This document shows positions 27,168 to 35,981 of a DNA stretch of 64,000 bases, in pieces. The stretch lies in contig NZ_WOFO01000014.1 of assembly GCF_010993705.1 (NCBI RefSeq), positions 1 through 64,000 on the forward strand. Direction: 5' to 3'. Source of the stretch: Cyclobacterium sp. SYSU L10401 (GTDB taxonomy: Bacteria; Bacteroidota; Bacteroidia; Cytophagales; Cyclobacteriaceae). Each line of letters begins with the position of its first letter. Positions within the stretch are counted from its first letter, which is position 1. A model generated the notes under the pieces. It was not told the origin of the DNA, ran no database searches, and worked only from the letters and a program-made list of their open reading frames with translations. The position numbers and the translations under genes were made by a program.

Positions 27168-29809
27168 TCCGCATACCCGATCATCCACATAGTTGCTCAT
27201 CCGAAGAAATCATAAAAAGCCTGCAAACCTCTGAATCCGGCTTATCCTCCACTTCGGTAGCACAAAGAAAACAGGAATTTGGCTTAAATGAAATCCCCGA
27301 CAAGAGCAGAAAACTCATGTGGGGTATTTTATTCAAGCAATTTCAAAACATCATGGTGTATATCCTTTTGATAGCCGCACTGATTTCCTTTCTGACAGGA
27401 CATCAGGTAGATGTGATTGTGATCCTCGCCATTGTTTGTATTAATATTGCTATTGGATTTATTCAGGAATATAAGGCCGAAAATGCCATGCGGGCGCTAA
27501 AAGGTTTTATCGTTCCTCAATGCACGGTAATTCGCGACGGGAAATTATTGACTATCCCTTCCAAAGACCTTGTTCCCGGAGATTTGATGAGTTTATCCGC
27601 CGGTGACCAGGTGCCTGCTGATGGAGTAATCTTCCAAAGCCATGATGCCCTGGCCATGGAGGCTTCACTTACCGGAGAAGCTTTACCGGTCGAAAAAAAC
27701 ACCAATCCCTGCCCTGCGGAAACAGGGGTGGCTGACCGAAAAAACATGGTTTGGAAGGGCACTTTTCTTACCAGTGGCGACACCCTGGCATGGGTTACCG
27801 CTACCGGCCTGAAAACCCAATTTGGTATGATTGCAGACAGTTTATATGCCATCCCGCCCAAAGATTCAAATTTTAAGATAAAATCGGATAAACTGGCCAA
27901 ACAAATGGCCATACTGGCTATATTAAGTGCCATCATATTATTCCTTGTCGGGTACTTTTTTCAGGAAATTCCTGTAAATGAGCTACTGTTGATATCCATC
28001 GCAGCATTGGTATCCGCCATTCCGGAAGGATTACCAGCAGTACTCTCCATTGTGCTGGCCATCGGCTCCTACCGAATGTCCAAGCGAAATGCCATTATCC
28101 GGGAAATATCAGCTACGGAAAGTTTGGGCACAGTAAGCACCATTGTCACCGACAAAACCGGTACCCTTACCCAAAACACCATGACCATCAATAAGCTTTG
28201 GCAAGTTGGAGGGCATGAAGTCTCCGTTTCCGGAGAAGGCTGGGAGGACAAAGGGGAAATAACCGGAGAATCGGCAGACATCGCTTCCATGGATCAGTTG
28301 CTGGAAATTGCAGCACATTGCAACAACGCCTCCATTTCGGTCAACGAACGCGGAAAATATAAAATCACCGGAGACCCTACAGAAGCTGCCTTTGCAGTGC
28401 TGGCCAAAAAAGCAGGTGTCAAAAAAGAACTGACCATTCAGGAAGACTTTCCCTTTAATACCAGTTTAAAATACCGATCTGCTATTGTAGAAAAATCAGG
28501 CCATCTTTTTAAATTTTACATAGGAGCACCTGAAATTATCCTGAAAAAATCAGCCCTATACATGGGTAAAGCGGGCACCAAACCCTTTGGGCCTAAAGAG
28601 TCGACGCTAAGCCACGAAAAATTAGATGACTGGTCCAAAAAAAGCTACCGGGTACTGGCAGTGGCATTCAGGCCATTGAATGGGAAAGGATCCGAAGAGG
28701 AAGAGAAAATGATATTTTGTGGGTTTGCGGCCATGATTGATCCACCCCGGCCTGAGGTGCCCGGAGCAGTAAGTGCTTGTCATGAAGCAGGTATCCGCGT
28801 GATTATGGCCACTGGTGACCATGCCCAAACGGCCCTGGCAATAGGTAAAGCAGTGGGTATCGTTTTGCCCGGGAAAGAAAAAGTAATGACCGAAGCAGAG
28901 CTGGTCAAATTAGAGGAAGCGGATTTTGATAAAGCCATAATGGAAGTAGACATTTTCTCCAGGCTTAGCCCACTTATGAAGCTAAAGATTGCCAAATCCC
29001 TGCAAAATCAAGGTGAATTAGTAGCCATGACCGGCGATGGCGTCAATGATGCTCCGGCATTGAAGCAGGCCAATGTAGGGGTGGCCATGGGGATCATGGG
29101 TACGGATGTAGCCCGGGAGGCCTCTTTGGTCGTCCTGGCAGATGATAATTTCGCCACCATCGTTACGGCCGTAGAACAGGGGAGAATCGTTTTCAACAAT
29201 GCAAGAAGGACAAGTTTTTTTCTGATTACAACCAATTTTGCGGAAATTCTCACTTTGATTGTAGCCATCGGAATGGGATACGCCTTACCCCTGACTGCCA
29301 CTCAAATCCTTTGGATCAACCTGGTAACAGATGGTTTTTGTGATAAGGCCCTGGCCACTGAACCAGGTATGGGGGATGAATTAAAGAACCCTCCAGTAAA
29401 CCCCAGAGAAAACATCATCAATAGAGATATTCTACCCTCGTTATTCCTTAACACCATATTTATGACCGGTCTGGCTATGAGCGGTTTTCTGTATTACCTC
29501 CCGCAAGGACTCGAAAAGGCAAGGACAATTGTTTTTATCATTTTGGCATTTACCCAACTTTTCAATGTTTTCAATATGCGAAACCTAAAAGGTTCTGCCT
29601 TCAAAGTTGGATTATTCTCCAATAAATGGGTAAATTATGCTTTGTTCATTTCGGTATCTATTCAGGTACTCATTATTGAGGTTCCCTATCTAGCCCGCCT
29701 GTTTGAATTTCAAAACATATCCATTTTGGAATTTTTAGCCTGGGCCTTTTTATCCTCTTTTGTCTTGTGGATCAACGAATTATATAAACTAATCTTTATA
29801 AAAAAATGA
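27164..29809 (+). CDS. P-type cation ATPase, Ca2+ type (P2A-like)
   Basis: The 881-residue pump has an N-terminal actuator domain with LTGEALPVEK (near 172), phosphorylation motif DKTGTLTQN (Asp near 330) and hinge GDGVNDAPALKQA (near 625). Ion-site residues match Ca2+ pumps: IPEGLP in M4 (near 287), N and E in TTNFAE of M5 (near 690), and NLVTDG in M6 (near 720). It should export Ca2+ or Mn2+ using ATP. In M6 the sequence after NLVTDG is FCDKAL in place of the common LPATAL, which may alter specificity. It overlaps the protease gene by 4 bp (ATGA) and the CoA-transferase gene by 4 bp, so the three are translationally coupled. Confidence 0.92.
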   Translation: MIRIPDHPHSCSSEEIIKSLQTSESGLSSTSVAQRKQEFGLNEIPDKSRKLMWGILFKQFQNIMVYILLIAALISFLTGHQVDVIVILAIVCINIAIGFIQEYKAENAMRALKGFIVPQCTVIRDGKLLTIPSKDLVPGDLMSLSAGDQVPADGVIFQSHDALAMEASLTGEALPVEKNTNPCPAETGVADRKNMVWKGTFLTSGDTLAWVTATGLKTQFGMIADSLYAIPPKDSNFKIKSDKLAKQMAILAILSAIILFLVGYFFQEIPVNELLLISIAALVSAIPEGLPAVLSIVLAIGSYRMSKRNAIIREISATESLGTVSTIVTDKTGTLTQNTMTINKLWQVGGHEVSVSGEGWEDKGEITGESADIASMDQLLEIAAHCNNASISVNERGKYKITGDPTEAAFAVLAKKAGVKKELTIQEDFPFNTSLKYRSAIVEKSGHLFKFYIGAPEIILKKSALYMGKAGTKPFGPKESTLSHEKLDDWSKKSYRVLAVAFRPLNGKGSEEEEKMIFCGFAAMIDPPRPEVPGAVSACHEAGIRVIMATGDHAQTALAIGKAVGIVLPGKEKVMTEAELVKLEEADFDKAIMEVDIFSRLSPLMKLKIAKSLQNQGELVAMTGDGVNDAPALKQANVGVAMGIMGTDVAREASLVVLADDNFATIVTAVEQGRIVFNNARRTSFFLITTNFAEILTLIVAIGMGYALPLTATQILWINLVTDGFCDKALATEPGMGDELKNPPVNPRENIINRDILPSLFLNTIFMTGLAMSGFLYYLPQGLEKARTIVFIILAFTQLFNVFNMRNLKGSAFKVGLFSNKWVNYALFISVSIQVLIIEVPYLARLFEFQNISILEFLAWAFLSSFVLWINELYKLIFIKK

Positions 29810-31107
29810 AAGTTAATTTAAAAACAGTGAGTCCGGATGAGGCCGTTAAGAAAATTGAAAGTTATCAAAGGGTATTTGTTCATGGTAGTGCCGCTACGCC
29901 AACAGTTTTACTGCATGCGCTGGCTGGAAGAAAGGAAGAACTGCAACATGTGGAAATTGTATCCATCACCACCCTGGGAGAAATGCCTTTGGCCAGCGAA
30001 TCTTGTAAAGGAAGCTTTTTTATCAATTCGCTATTCGTTTCTGAAAATGTCAGAAAAGCAGTAAATAGCGAGCAGGGCGGGTATGTGCCTATCTTTTTGA
30101 GTGAAATAGGCCGTCTTTTCAGAAAACAGATTTTACCTATTGATGTAGCCATGGTACAGGTATCTCCTCCGGATAGTCATGGATTTTGCTCCCTGGGTAC
30201 TTCCGTTGATGTAGCCAGGCCGGCTGTAGACACTGCCAGGTACATCATAGCACAGGTCAACCATCAAATGCCCAGAACCATGGGTGATGGCCAGATCCAT
30301 GTCAATAATATCGATGTGGCCATAGAAGTAAATGAACCCCTTCCTCAGGTGGATTATTCAGCCAAACTGGATGAGGCTGATTATAAAATCGGAAATTATA
30401 TAGCAGAAATGATCGATGACGGTTCCACCCTACAATTGGGTATAGGAGGTATTCCAGATGCTGTTTTAAAATCCCTTGGGCAACACAAGGATCTGGGAAT
30501 TCATACCGAAATGTTTTCTGACGGAGTTATTGATTTGTTTGAAAGCGGCGTGATAACCAACAAGTTTAAAAAGAAACACCCAGGTAAAGTGGTGTCTTCA
30601 TTTGTAATCGGCACACAAAAAGTCTATGACAGTATCCATGACAATCCGGCCTTTTCCTTTCATGAAGCAGCCTATGTCAATGATACGGCTGTAATCAGAA
30701 AAAATCCAAAGGTCATTTCGATTAATTCCTGTGTGGAAATTGACCTTACCGGCCAGGTTTGTGCAGATTCCATTGGAAGTTACCATTATTCAGGTGTAGG
30801 AGGACAAATGGATTTTATGAGAGGGGCAGCCCTTTCTGAAGATGGTAAACCCATCATGGCCTTGAGGGCAAGCACCAAAAAAGGGAAAGCTAAAATCGTC
30901 CCCTTTCTGAAAGAAGGGGCGGGAGTGGTGACTACCAGGGCCCATATGCACTATGTGGTCACAGAATTTGGATCGGCTTACCTGTACGGTAAAAACCTAC
31001 GCCAAAGGGCACATGAATTAAAAAAAATTGCAGCTCCTGAGCACCAGGAAGAATTGGACAAAGCTATTTTTGAAAGGTTCGGTAATTTCACTTACCCCCT
31101 CCGATAA
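29806..31107 (+). CDS. acetyl-CoA hydrolase / CoA-transferase family enzyme
   Basis: The 433-residue protein belongs to the acetyl-CoA hydrolase/4-hydroxybutyrate CoA-transferase family. Typical motifs are LGIGGIPDAVLKSL, the catalytic Glu near residue 235 in GIHTEMFSDGVIDL, and the late GGQMDFMRGAALSEDGKP followed by VVTTRAHMHYVVTEFG. It moves CoA between carboxylic acids or hydrolyses acyl-CoA; the acid cannot be told from sequence. It ends a three-gene unit with a membrane protease and a Ca2+ pump and has no obvious metabolic partner there. A long hairpin follows at 31115-31168. Confidence 0.9.
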   Translation: MKVNLKTVSPDEAVKKIESYQRVFVHGSAATPTVLLHALAGRKEELQHVEIVSITTLGEMPLASESCKGSFFINSLFVSENVRKAVNSEQGGYVPIFLSEIGRLFRKQILPIDVAMVQVSPPDSHGFCSLGTSVDVARPAVDTARYIIAQVNHQMPRTMGDGQIHVNNIDVAIEVNEPLPQVDYSAKLDEADYKIGNYIAEMIDDGSTLQLGIGGIPDAVLKSLGQHKDLGIHTEMFSDGVIDLFESGVITNKFKKKHPGKVVSSFVIGTQKVYDSIHDNPAFSFHEAAYVNDTAVIRKNPKVISINSCVEIDLTGQVCADSIGSYHYSGVGGQMDFMRGAALSEDGKPIMALRASTKKGKAKIVPFLKEGAGVVTTRAHMHYVVTEFGSAYLYGKNLRQRAHELKKIAAPEHQEELDKAIFERFGNFTYPLR

Positions 31108-31114
31108 AAGTAAA

Positions 31115-31168
31115 CCTATGGAATTAGCTGTAGTGACCCAATAAAAAGGCAACAGCCAATTCCATGGG
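31115..31168. terminator. long hairpin between convergent genes, possible terminator
   Basis: CCTATGGAATT (31115-31125) pairs with AATTCCATGGG (31158-31168) over 11 bp including one G-T pair; after one mismatch GCTGT pairs with ACAGC (5 bp). The loop is about 20 bases. A T run (31179-31185) begins 10 bp later, so the terminator role for the plus strand is plausible but not classical. Confidence 0.45.
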
Positions 31169-31172
31169 ATAC

Positions 31173-33050
31173 TTAAGCTTTTTTTAATTGAAGGGTAAAT
31201 TGAGTACCTAAACCGGCAATACTTTGCACATCGATTTTGCCACCATTCAGGGTTAAAAACTGCTTGACCAATAACAAACCCAAACCGGTGCCTTTTTCAT
31301 TCGCTGTCCCTACCATGGATGGAACCCGACCCTCATTCCCCCCATTGATCAAGCCTTGATGGACTTCATCGATACCTACTCCGGAATCCTTGATGTGACA
31401 ATAAATAAATTGCTCATCTTCATCATAAAAAACATGTATCGTACCATACTCGGGAGTAAATTTGATTGCATTGCCGATCAGGTTTTGGACAATGATCTTA
31501 AAATGGTTTTTATCTATCCATGCACGGCTGGAAAATCCCGGCGCCACCTGGTGTTGAATATCCAGAAATTTAGTCCTGATCTGAAAATTTAAATGATCTA
31601 AAACCTTGTCCACCACTTGGGACATGTCCACCCCAACAGGACTTGCATCCATACCATCCATTTGGGTATTGGCCCAGGCCAGCAAATCATCCAATAAATT
31701 CTCTGTATTTTGAACCTGATCTGATAATAGAGAGAAAACTTCATCTTCCTCCTGTTTATTAAAAAAACCCTGTCCTCTCATGTCAAGAAGTTGCTTGATG
31801 GCATTAATGGGAGATCTCAAATCATGGGAAATGATAGATAATAACCTGGTTCTTACCTGATTCAACTCCTTTAAAGATTGGTTTTGCTGGGAAATTAAAT
31901 CCTTTTGCTGCCGTATGGCATCGTTTTTCTTTTCCAGGGAACGGTTGAAATGGTTTTTTAGGCGTAAATGCCTGGCAAAAAAATAAAGCAAGCTTGCCAA
32001 TAAAACCACTAAAATCCCCAAAAAAAGCATCAGTTTATAATGTTGCTGGATCAGGTTGTTGTCCCTTTCCTTCTCTGCTCTCAGCCGCTGGTTATCTGCC
32101 TGGGCAAGGTTCAACTGAAGCCTGGCCATCTGCCGGTTTTTAGCAGCATCATAAAGGCTATCGCTATAGGCCTTGTGGGACTTCAAATGAAAATAGGCTT
32201 TATCAAAAACACCCATTTCACGATAAATGCGGCTTAATAATCCTGTCACCTGTTGCAAATCCCAATGGGCGCCATGAGCCTCTGCAATCGCCAGCGCCTG
32301 CTCCCCTAGATCCCGGGCAGATGCCAATTCTCCTTTGTCATAGCGAAGTGATGCTAATCCGGTCAGGGCAAAGGACCTCTCCCAATTGGTTATCAGCAGC
32401 TCTTCCTGTAAGACTTCAGTATACAAATCCTCTGCCTTGACGAGGTCTCCCATTTCATGGTGTACCCTGGCCATTCTGTTTCTTACCATAAGGTTGAGAA
32501 CAGAGGCCTTATTTGTCTCTAAAAAGACCATTGCCTTTTCCAATTGCCCCATAGCCATGTCAAAATCGCTCAATTCATCATAGGCAATACCTAAATTGAA
32601 ATGGATTTTTGCCCGCCCCAGACTATCTCCAAGAATGGTATTGATCGCCAGGCATTCTTCCAATTGCTGAATGGCTTCCTCGTATTCCTTATCCACCATT
32701 TGGATGAGAGCCCTTCCATTAGTAGCATAAGCAACTTCCTTTACTGAATTGGCCTGATCCCCAAAATCCTTTGCCTGAGCAAAATGCTCCAATGCCTTAT
32801 CATAGCTTCCCGATATATAATGGACCCTACCAGCCTGGTTATGGATCTGTGCCAGAAGTAATGGATCATTGCTTGCTTTACCAAGCTCCAAAGCCTGGTG
32901 CATCAAATCCAGGGACGCTTCCTTTTGGTCATATTGAATGGCTTTTGCCTCCTCGAGTAAAGACTCAATCTTACCCGAAGCCTGTCCCATCACCAGAGAT
33001 TCCGAAAAAAAAGTCATTGCAAGTAAAAAAATGATGCTTTTATAGGTCAT
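31173..33050 (-). CDS. TPR-containing sensor histidine kinase
   Basis: From ATG 33050 the 625-residue protein starts with a Sec signal peptide (MTYKSIIFLLAM, cleavage near MGQ-AS), followed by about eight TPR units (about 30-300), a coiled segment, one membrane helix (about 328-350), HisKA with His near 408 (SIISHDLRSPINAIKQ) and an ATPase domain (about 510-625, GTGLGLLLVKQF). The TPR array is thus periplasmic, a common Bacteroidota arrangement for protein or peptide sensing. A longer frame begins at 33122, but a good promoter (33093-33123) overlaps it, so 33050 is preferred. It has no receiver; its response regulator is not adjacent. Confidence 0.88.
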   Translation of the reverse strand: MTYKSIIFLLAMTFFSESLVMGQASGKIESLLEEAKAIQYDQKEASLDLMHQALELGKASNDPLLLAQIHNQAGRVHYISGSYDKALEHFAQAKDFGDQANSVKEVAYATNGRALIQMVDKEYEEAIQQLEECLAINTILGDSLGRAKIHFNLGIAYDELSDFDMAMGQLEKAMVFLETNKASVLNLMVRNRMARVHHEMGDLVKAEDLYTEVLQEELLITNWERSFALTGLASLRYDKGELASARDLGEQALAIAEAHGAHWDLQQVTGLLSRIYREMGVFDKAYFHLKSHKAYSDSLYDAAKNRQMARLQLNLAQADNQRLRAEKERDNNLIQQHYKLMLFLGILVVLLASLLYFFARHLRLKNHFNRSLEKKNDAIRQQKDLISQQNQSLKELNQVRTRLLSIISHDLRSPINAIKQLLDMRGQGFFNKQEEDEVFSLLSDQVQNTENLLDDLLAWANTQMDGMDASPVGVDMSQVVDKVLDHLNFQIRTKFLDIQHQVAPGFSSRAWIDKNHFKIIVQNLIGNAIKFTPEYGTIHVFYDEDEQFIYCHIKDSGVGIDEVHQGLINGGNEGRVPSMVGTANEKGTGLGLLLVKQFLTLNGGKIDVQSIAGLGTQFTLQLKKA

Positions 33051-33092
33051 GATGCCATAATTGATGGTATAATAAAACCAAGTTACCGCAAA

Positions 33093-33123
33093 CAAAAATA
33101 GATAATACAATAAAAAAAACAAA
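33093..33123 (-). promoter_or_regulatory. promoter of the TPR kinase gene (TTTG-N19-TATTTTTG)
   Basis: On the minus strand TTTG (33123-33120) is followed after 19 bp by TATTTTTG (33100-33093), both boxes and the spacing matching the Bacteroidota consensus. The predicted transcript starts near 33086, 36 bases before the chosen ATG, which decides against the longer frame from 33122. Confidence 0.65.
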
Positions 33124-33180
33124 TAAAATTTGTATTAAAAAAATTTAATAAAATAAAAGTATTTTAAAAGCAAAAAAATG

Positions 33181-33464
33181 CTATTGAAACATATTTTTAA
33201 TCAGCCATTGGGCTGCATGAAAACAGCACCTTGCATATAGCCCACTACCTGGAGGGGTAGCAGATGAACAAAGGTAAATCCCTTTGGCGGAAGTACAGTA
33301 AGGGGAAAGTATCAAGGCGGTCCTGATAAATACCTGGGTAAGGTCAATTCACTGGTACTCATGCCTCCCCCTACCTGATCCGTCCCTCCGATCAACAATA
33401 CCTTTAACCCGGATTTTTTATTAGGTTTCGTTGTGAAGGCTGAAATTGCAAGAAAATCAGGCAT
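33181..33464 (-). pseudogene. internally deleted remnant of a phytoene-dehydrogenase-like FAD oxidoreductase
   Basis: Two out-of-frame pieces of one protein family lie head to tail. The first (33464-33312, 50 codons, MPDFLAISAFTT...) contains KSGLKVLL and TDQVGGGMSTSELTLP, which fit the FAD-binding N-terminus of NAD(P)/FAD-dependent oxidoreductases. The second (33324-33181, 47 codons) contains LSPYCTSAKGIYLCSSATPP and GSG...FHAAQWLIKN, which fit their extreme C-terminus. The middle 400 or so residues are missing and the glycine-rich dinucleotide motif is lost, so the product cannot work. The first piece starts in a TAATG overlap with the upstream aminotransferase stop, indicating that the intact gene once was the second gene of that operon. 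Confidence 0.72.
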
Positions 33465-34798
33465 TAAGCTCCTTTCGACTCAAAATCATGATTGCTTTTT
33501 TCTGTGGCCAGTTGGGATAAAGCAAGTACAAACCTATCCAGATCTGCTGGCCTGGTATACACATGCGGTGAAATTCTCACACAATTAATATTGCCATAAC
33601 TTATGGAGGTGGTATGTATTTTATATTGGTTCAAAAGCTTCTGTCCCAATTCCTGGGGAGTCAAACCCTCTACCGAAACGCCTGCTATGGCACAGCTGTA
33701 GGCGGATTTCAGGGAAGTGTGAATTTTCACCCCGGGTATGGTCATGGCCTTTTCAGCCCAGTAGTTTTTCAGGTATCGCACCCTTTCTTCTTTTCTTTTG
33801 GCGCCAATTCCGTTGTGAAAGTTCAGTGCTTCACCTATCCCCTGTTCCAACGGAAAACTTCGGGTACCCAGGGTTTCAAATTTCCTGATATCCGGACTCT
33901 TGGGGTCTCCATTGCAAAGCAATGGCCAGACTTTTGAAATTTTATCCTTTTTTATCCAAAGCATACCGGTCCCAATGGGAGCGGAAAGGTATTTGTGCAG
34001 GCTGGTCCCAAAGTAATCTGCTTCCAGATCCGGAATGTCAAAATCCAACAGGCCAAATGAATGGGCGCCGTCTACGATCACTTCCAATCCTTTCTCATGG
34101 GCCATCTGACAAATTTTCTTTACCGGCATGATTTGTCCCACCCAATTGATTACATGGGTGACGTGGAGGATTTTGGTCCGGGAAGTAATGGCCTGCCGGT
34201 AGGCATTGACAATCGTTTCATCATCTTCAATGGGGAAATCAAAAGAAATCTGTTTGTAAACAATCCCCTCTCTCTGCTCCCTTTGGCTCCAGGCCTGCAT
34301 CATATTGGGATAATCCTGTTTACAACCAATGACTTCATCACCTTTTTCCAAATCCAACCCATAAATGATCGTGTTCAGGGCCTCTGTTGCATTTCGGTTA
34401 ATCGCTATCTCCTCCGGATCACAACCTCCCAGCAGGGCCAGTTTTTCTCTCAATGGCTCCCTTCCCTGATCTAATATACGCCACATATAGTAAGACGGGG
34501 CCTGATTAGACATCTGGCTATACCGCTCTACCGCCTCCAACACCAATTGAGGGCTGGGAGAAACTCCCCCATTGTTCAGGTTTAGCACAGGAGCGGAACT
34601 TGCAGGGTAACCCTGCTGAATAAGGGCCCAAAAATCTTCATTTTCCGCCATTCTATGCGGTGTTAACCCTTGATACAATTCATTTTTTTCTGCTATATCT
34701 GCCGCAAGTCCTTGCCGGTACAGGCTGTTTACAGAGAAAGCACCGGTGAGAATGGCTGCTTTTTTGAAAAACGCTCTCCTATTCGTTACTGATTTCAT
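33464..34798 (-). CDS. Tat-targeted class V aminotransferase (isopenicillin N epimerase-like)
   Basis: The 444-residue PLP enzyme starts with a twin-arginine signal (TNRRAFFKKAAI, hydrophobic stretch to about residue 24), so it is probably exported folded. The fold-type I core shows NATEALNTII, VDGAHSFGLLDF with the PLP-binding Asp, and the Schiff-base lysine in GTSLHKYLSAP. The closest group is isopenicillin N epimerase-like or cysteine desulfurase-like class V enzymes; an exported PLP enzyme is unusual and the substrate is unknown. The stop overlaps the start of the FAD-oxidoreductase remnant (TAATG). A TACCTTTG box lies 33 bp upstream. Confidence 0.87.
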   Translation of the reverse strand: MKSVTNRRAFFKKAAILTGAFSVNSLYRQGLAADIAEKNELYQGLTPHRMAENEDFWALIQQGYPASSAPVLNLNNGGVSPSPQLVLEAVERYSQMSNQAPSYYMWRILDQGREPLREKLALLGGCDPEEIAINRNATEALNTIIYGLDLEKGDEVIGCKQDYPNMMQAWSQREQREGIVYKQISFDFPIEDDETIVNAYRQAITSRTKILHVTHVINWVGQIMPVKKICQMAHEKGLEVIVDGAHSFGLLDFDIPDLEADYFGTSLHKYLSAPIGTGMLWIKKDKISKVWPLLCNGDPKSPDIRKFETLGTRSFPLEQGIGEALNFHNGIGAKRKEERVRYLKNYWAEKAMTIPGVKIHTSLKSAYSCAIAGVSVEGLTPQELGQKLLNQYKIHTTSISYGNINCVRISPHVYTRPADLDRFVLALSQLATEKSNHDFESKGA

Positions 34799-34830
34799 TT
34801 TAATAAAATTTAGTTAGTGGTATCTATTGA

Positions 34831-34838
34831 CAAAGGTA
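34831..34838 (-). promoter_or_regulatory. possible -7 box TACCTTTG for the aminotransferase gene
   Basis: The minus strand reads TACCTTTG, a match to TAnnTTTG, 33 bp before the ATG at 34798. No clear -33 TTTG is visible about 20 bp further up. Confidence 0.45.
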
Positions 34839-35020
34839 TAAAACATATTTTGTTGCTGTAGGGTAATTTATAACTTAAAAAACAGACTTAGCTTGCAAAA
34901 TAGTCAATTATATTGGTTTTTGCCGTTAGTCTCCTGCAAGATTTACTCCTTTAATGACTGGGAAAAATTTGCTTCCGGAGGCATTTTATCGGAATTTTGA
35001 ATATTTTATGCAGAAAGAGA

Positions 35021-35971
35021 ATGAGAGACATTAAATTGGTAGAGGTAAGGTCGGAACTGGCGGCAGGGACCAGGGGTGCCAGCATGGGTATTGATGCCCT
35101 CAAAGTAGCCAGTCTGGATAAAAAATCTGACTTTTTCACCAAATTTGATCCGGTCAATGTTAAGGATGCCAATGATTACCTATGGCGGGGAAACGAACAC
35201 CCCTATGCCAAGTACATCGACGGGGTCTATGAGGTAATCCACCATGTGTACGCTACCATCCGTGACCTGAGGGAGAAGAGAAAATTTCCCATTGTTTTAG
35301 CCGGGGACCATTCTACCGCAGCCGGCACCATTATGGGTATCAAAGCAGCCCATCCCGATAGAAGACTGGGCGTGATCTGGATAGATGCACATGCTGACCT
35401 GCACTCTCCTTATACCAGCCCTTCCGGTAACATGCACGGCATGCCGCTGGCCATGTGTCTGGGCATAGATAACCTGGAACAAAAACAAAACGAGCCGCTT
35501 CCGGGTACGGTTGCCTATTGGGAAAAACTCAAGTCCCTGGGTGGAGACCAACCAAAAATATCGCCTGAAGATATCGTATTTATAGGGGTAAGATCTACTG
35601 AAGAGCCGGAAAACTACCTTATAGAGCGGTATGGTATCACCAATATTTCCGTTGCAGAACTGAGGGCCTCCGGCATCGAGCTGGCAGCGTCTAAGGCATT
35701 GCAAATCCTAAAGAATTGCGAACAAATTTACATCTCCTTTGATGTTGACAGCCTGGACACTTCCATTTCCAAAGGAACAGGTACTCCCGTTCCTGATGGG
35801 CTTACCGTGAGTGAAGCCGTTCAACTCAACGAGGAACTAATCAAAGACAAAAGGGTATGTGCCTGGGAAATTGTAGAAGTCAACCCCACACTGGACACGG
35901 AAAATGCCATGGCAGAAAATGCCTTTGAAGTGCTGGAATCTACTACCAGATCTCTGGTACAAAACTTCTAG
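35021..35971 (+). CDS. rocF: arginase
   Basis: The 316-residue ureohydrolase should convert arginine to ornithine and urea. Manganese-binding motifs are complete: GDHSTAAG, WIDAHADLHSP and SFDVDSLDTS. The SGNMHGMPLAM segment after the second motif favours arginase over agmatinase or formimidoylglutamase. The start is ATG 35021 (RDIKLVEVRSELAAG follows); an in-frame TTG at 34997 would add eight residues without family support. It converges with the NUDIX gene, with only 10 bp between the stops, and appears monocistronic. Confidence 0.9.
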   Translation: MRDIKLVEVRSELAAGTRGASMGIDALKVASLDKKSDFFTKFDPVNVKDANDYLWRGNEHPYAKYIDGVYEVIHHVYATIRDLREKRKFPIVLAGDHSTAAGTIMGIKAAHPDRRLGVIWIDAHADLHSPYTSPSGNMHGMPLAMCLGIDNLEQKQNEPLPGTVAYWEKLKSLGGDQPKISPEDIVFIGVRSTEEPENYLIERYGITNISVAELRASGIELAASKALQILKNCEQIYISFDVDSLDTSISKGTGTPVPDGLTVSEAVQLNEELIKDKRVCAWEIVEVNPTLDTENAMAENAFEVLESTTRSLVQNF

Positions 35972-35981
35972 AACGCAAATC

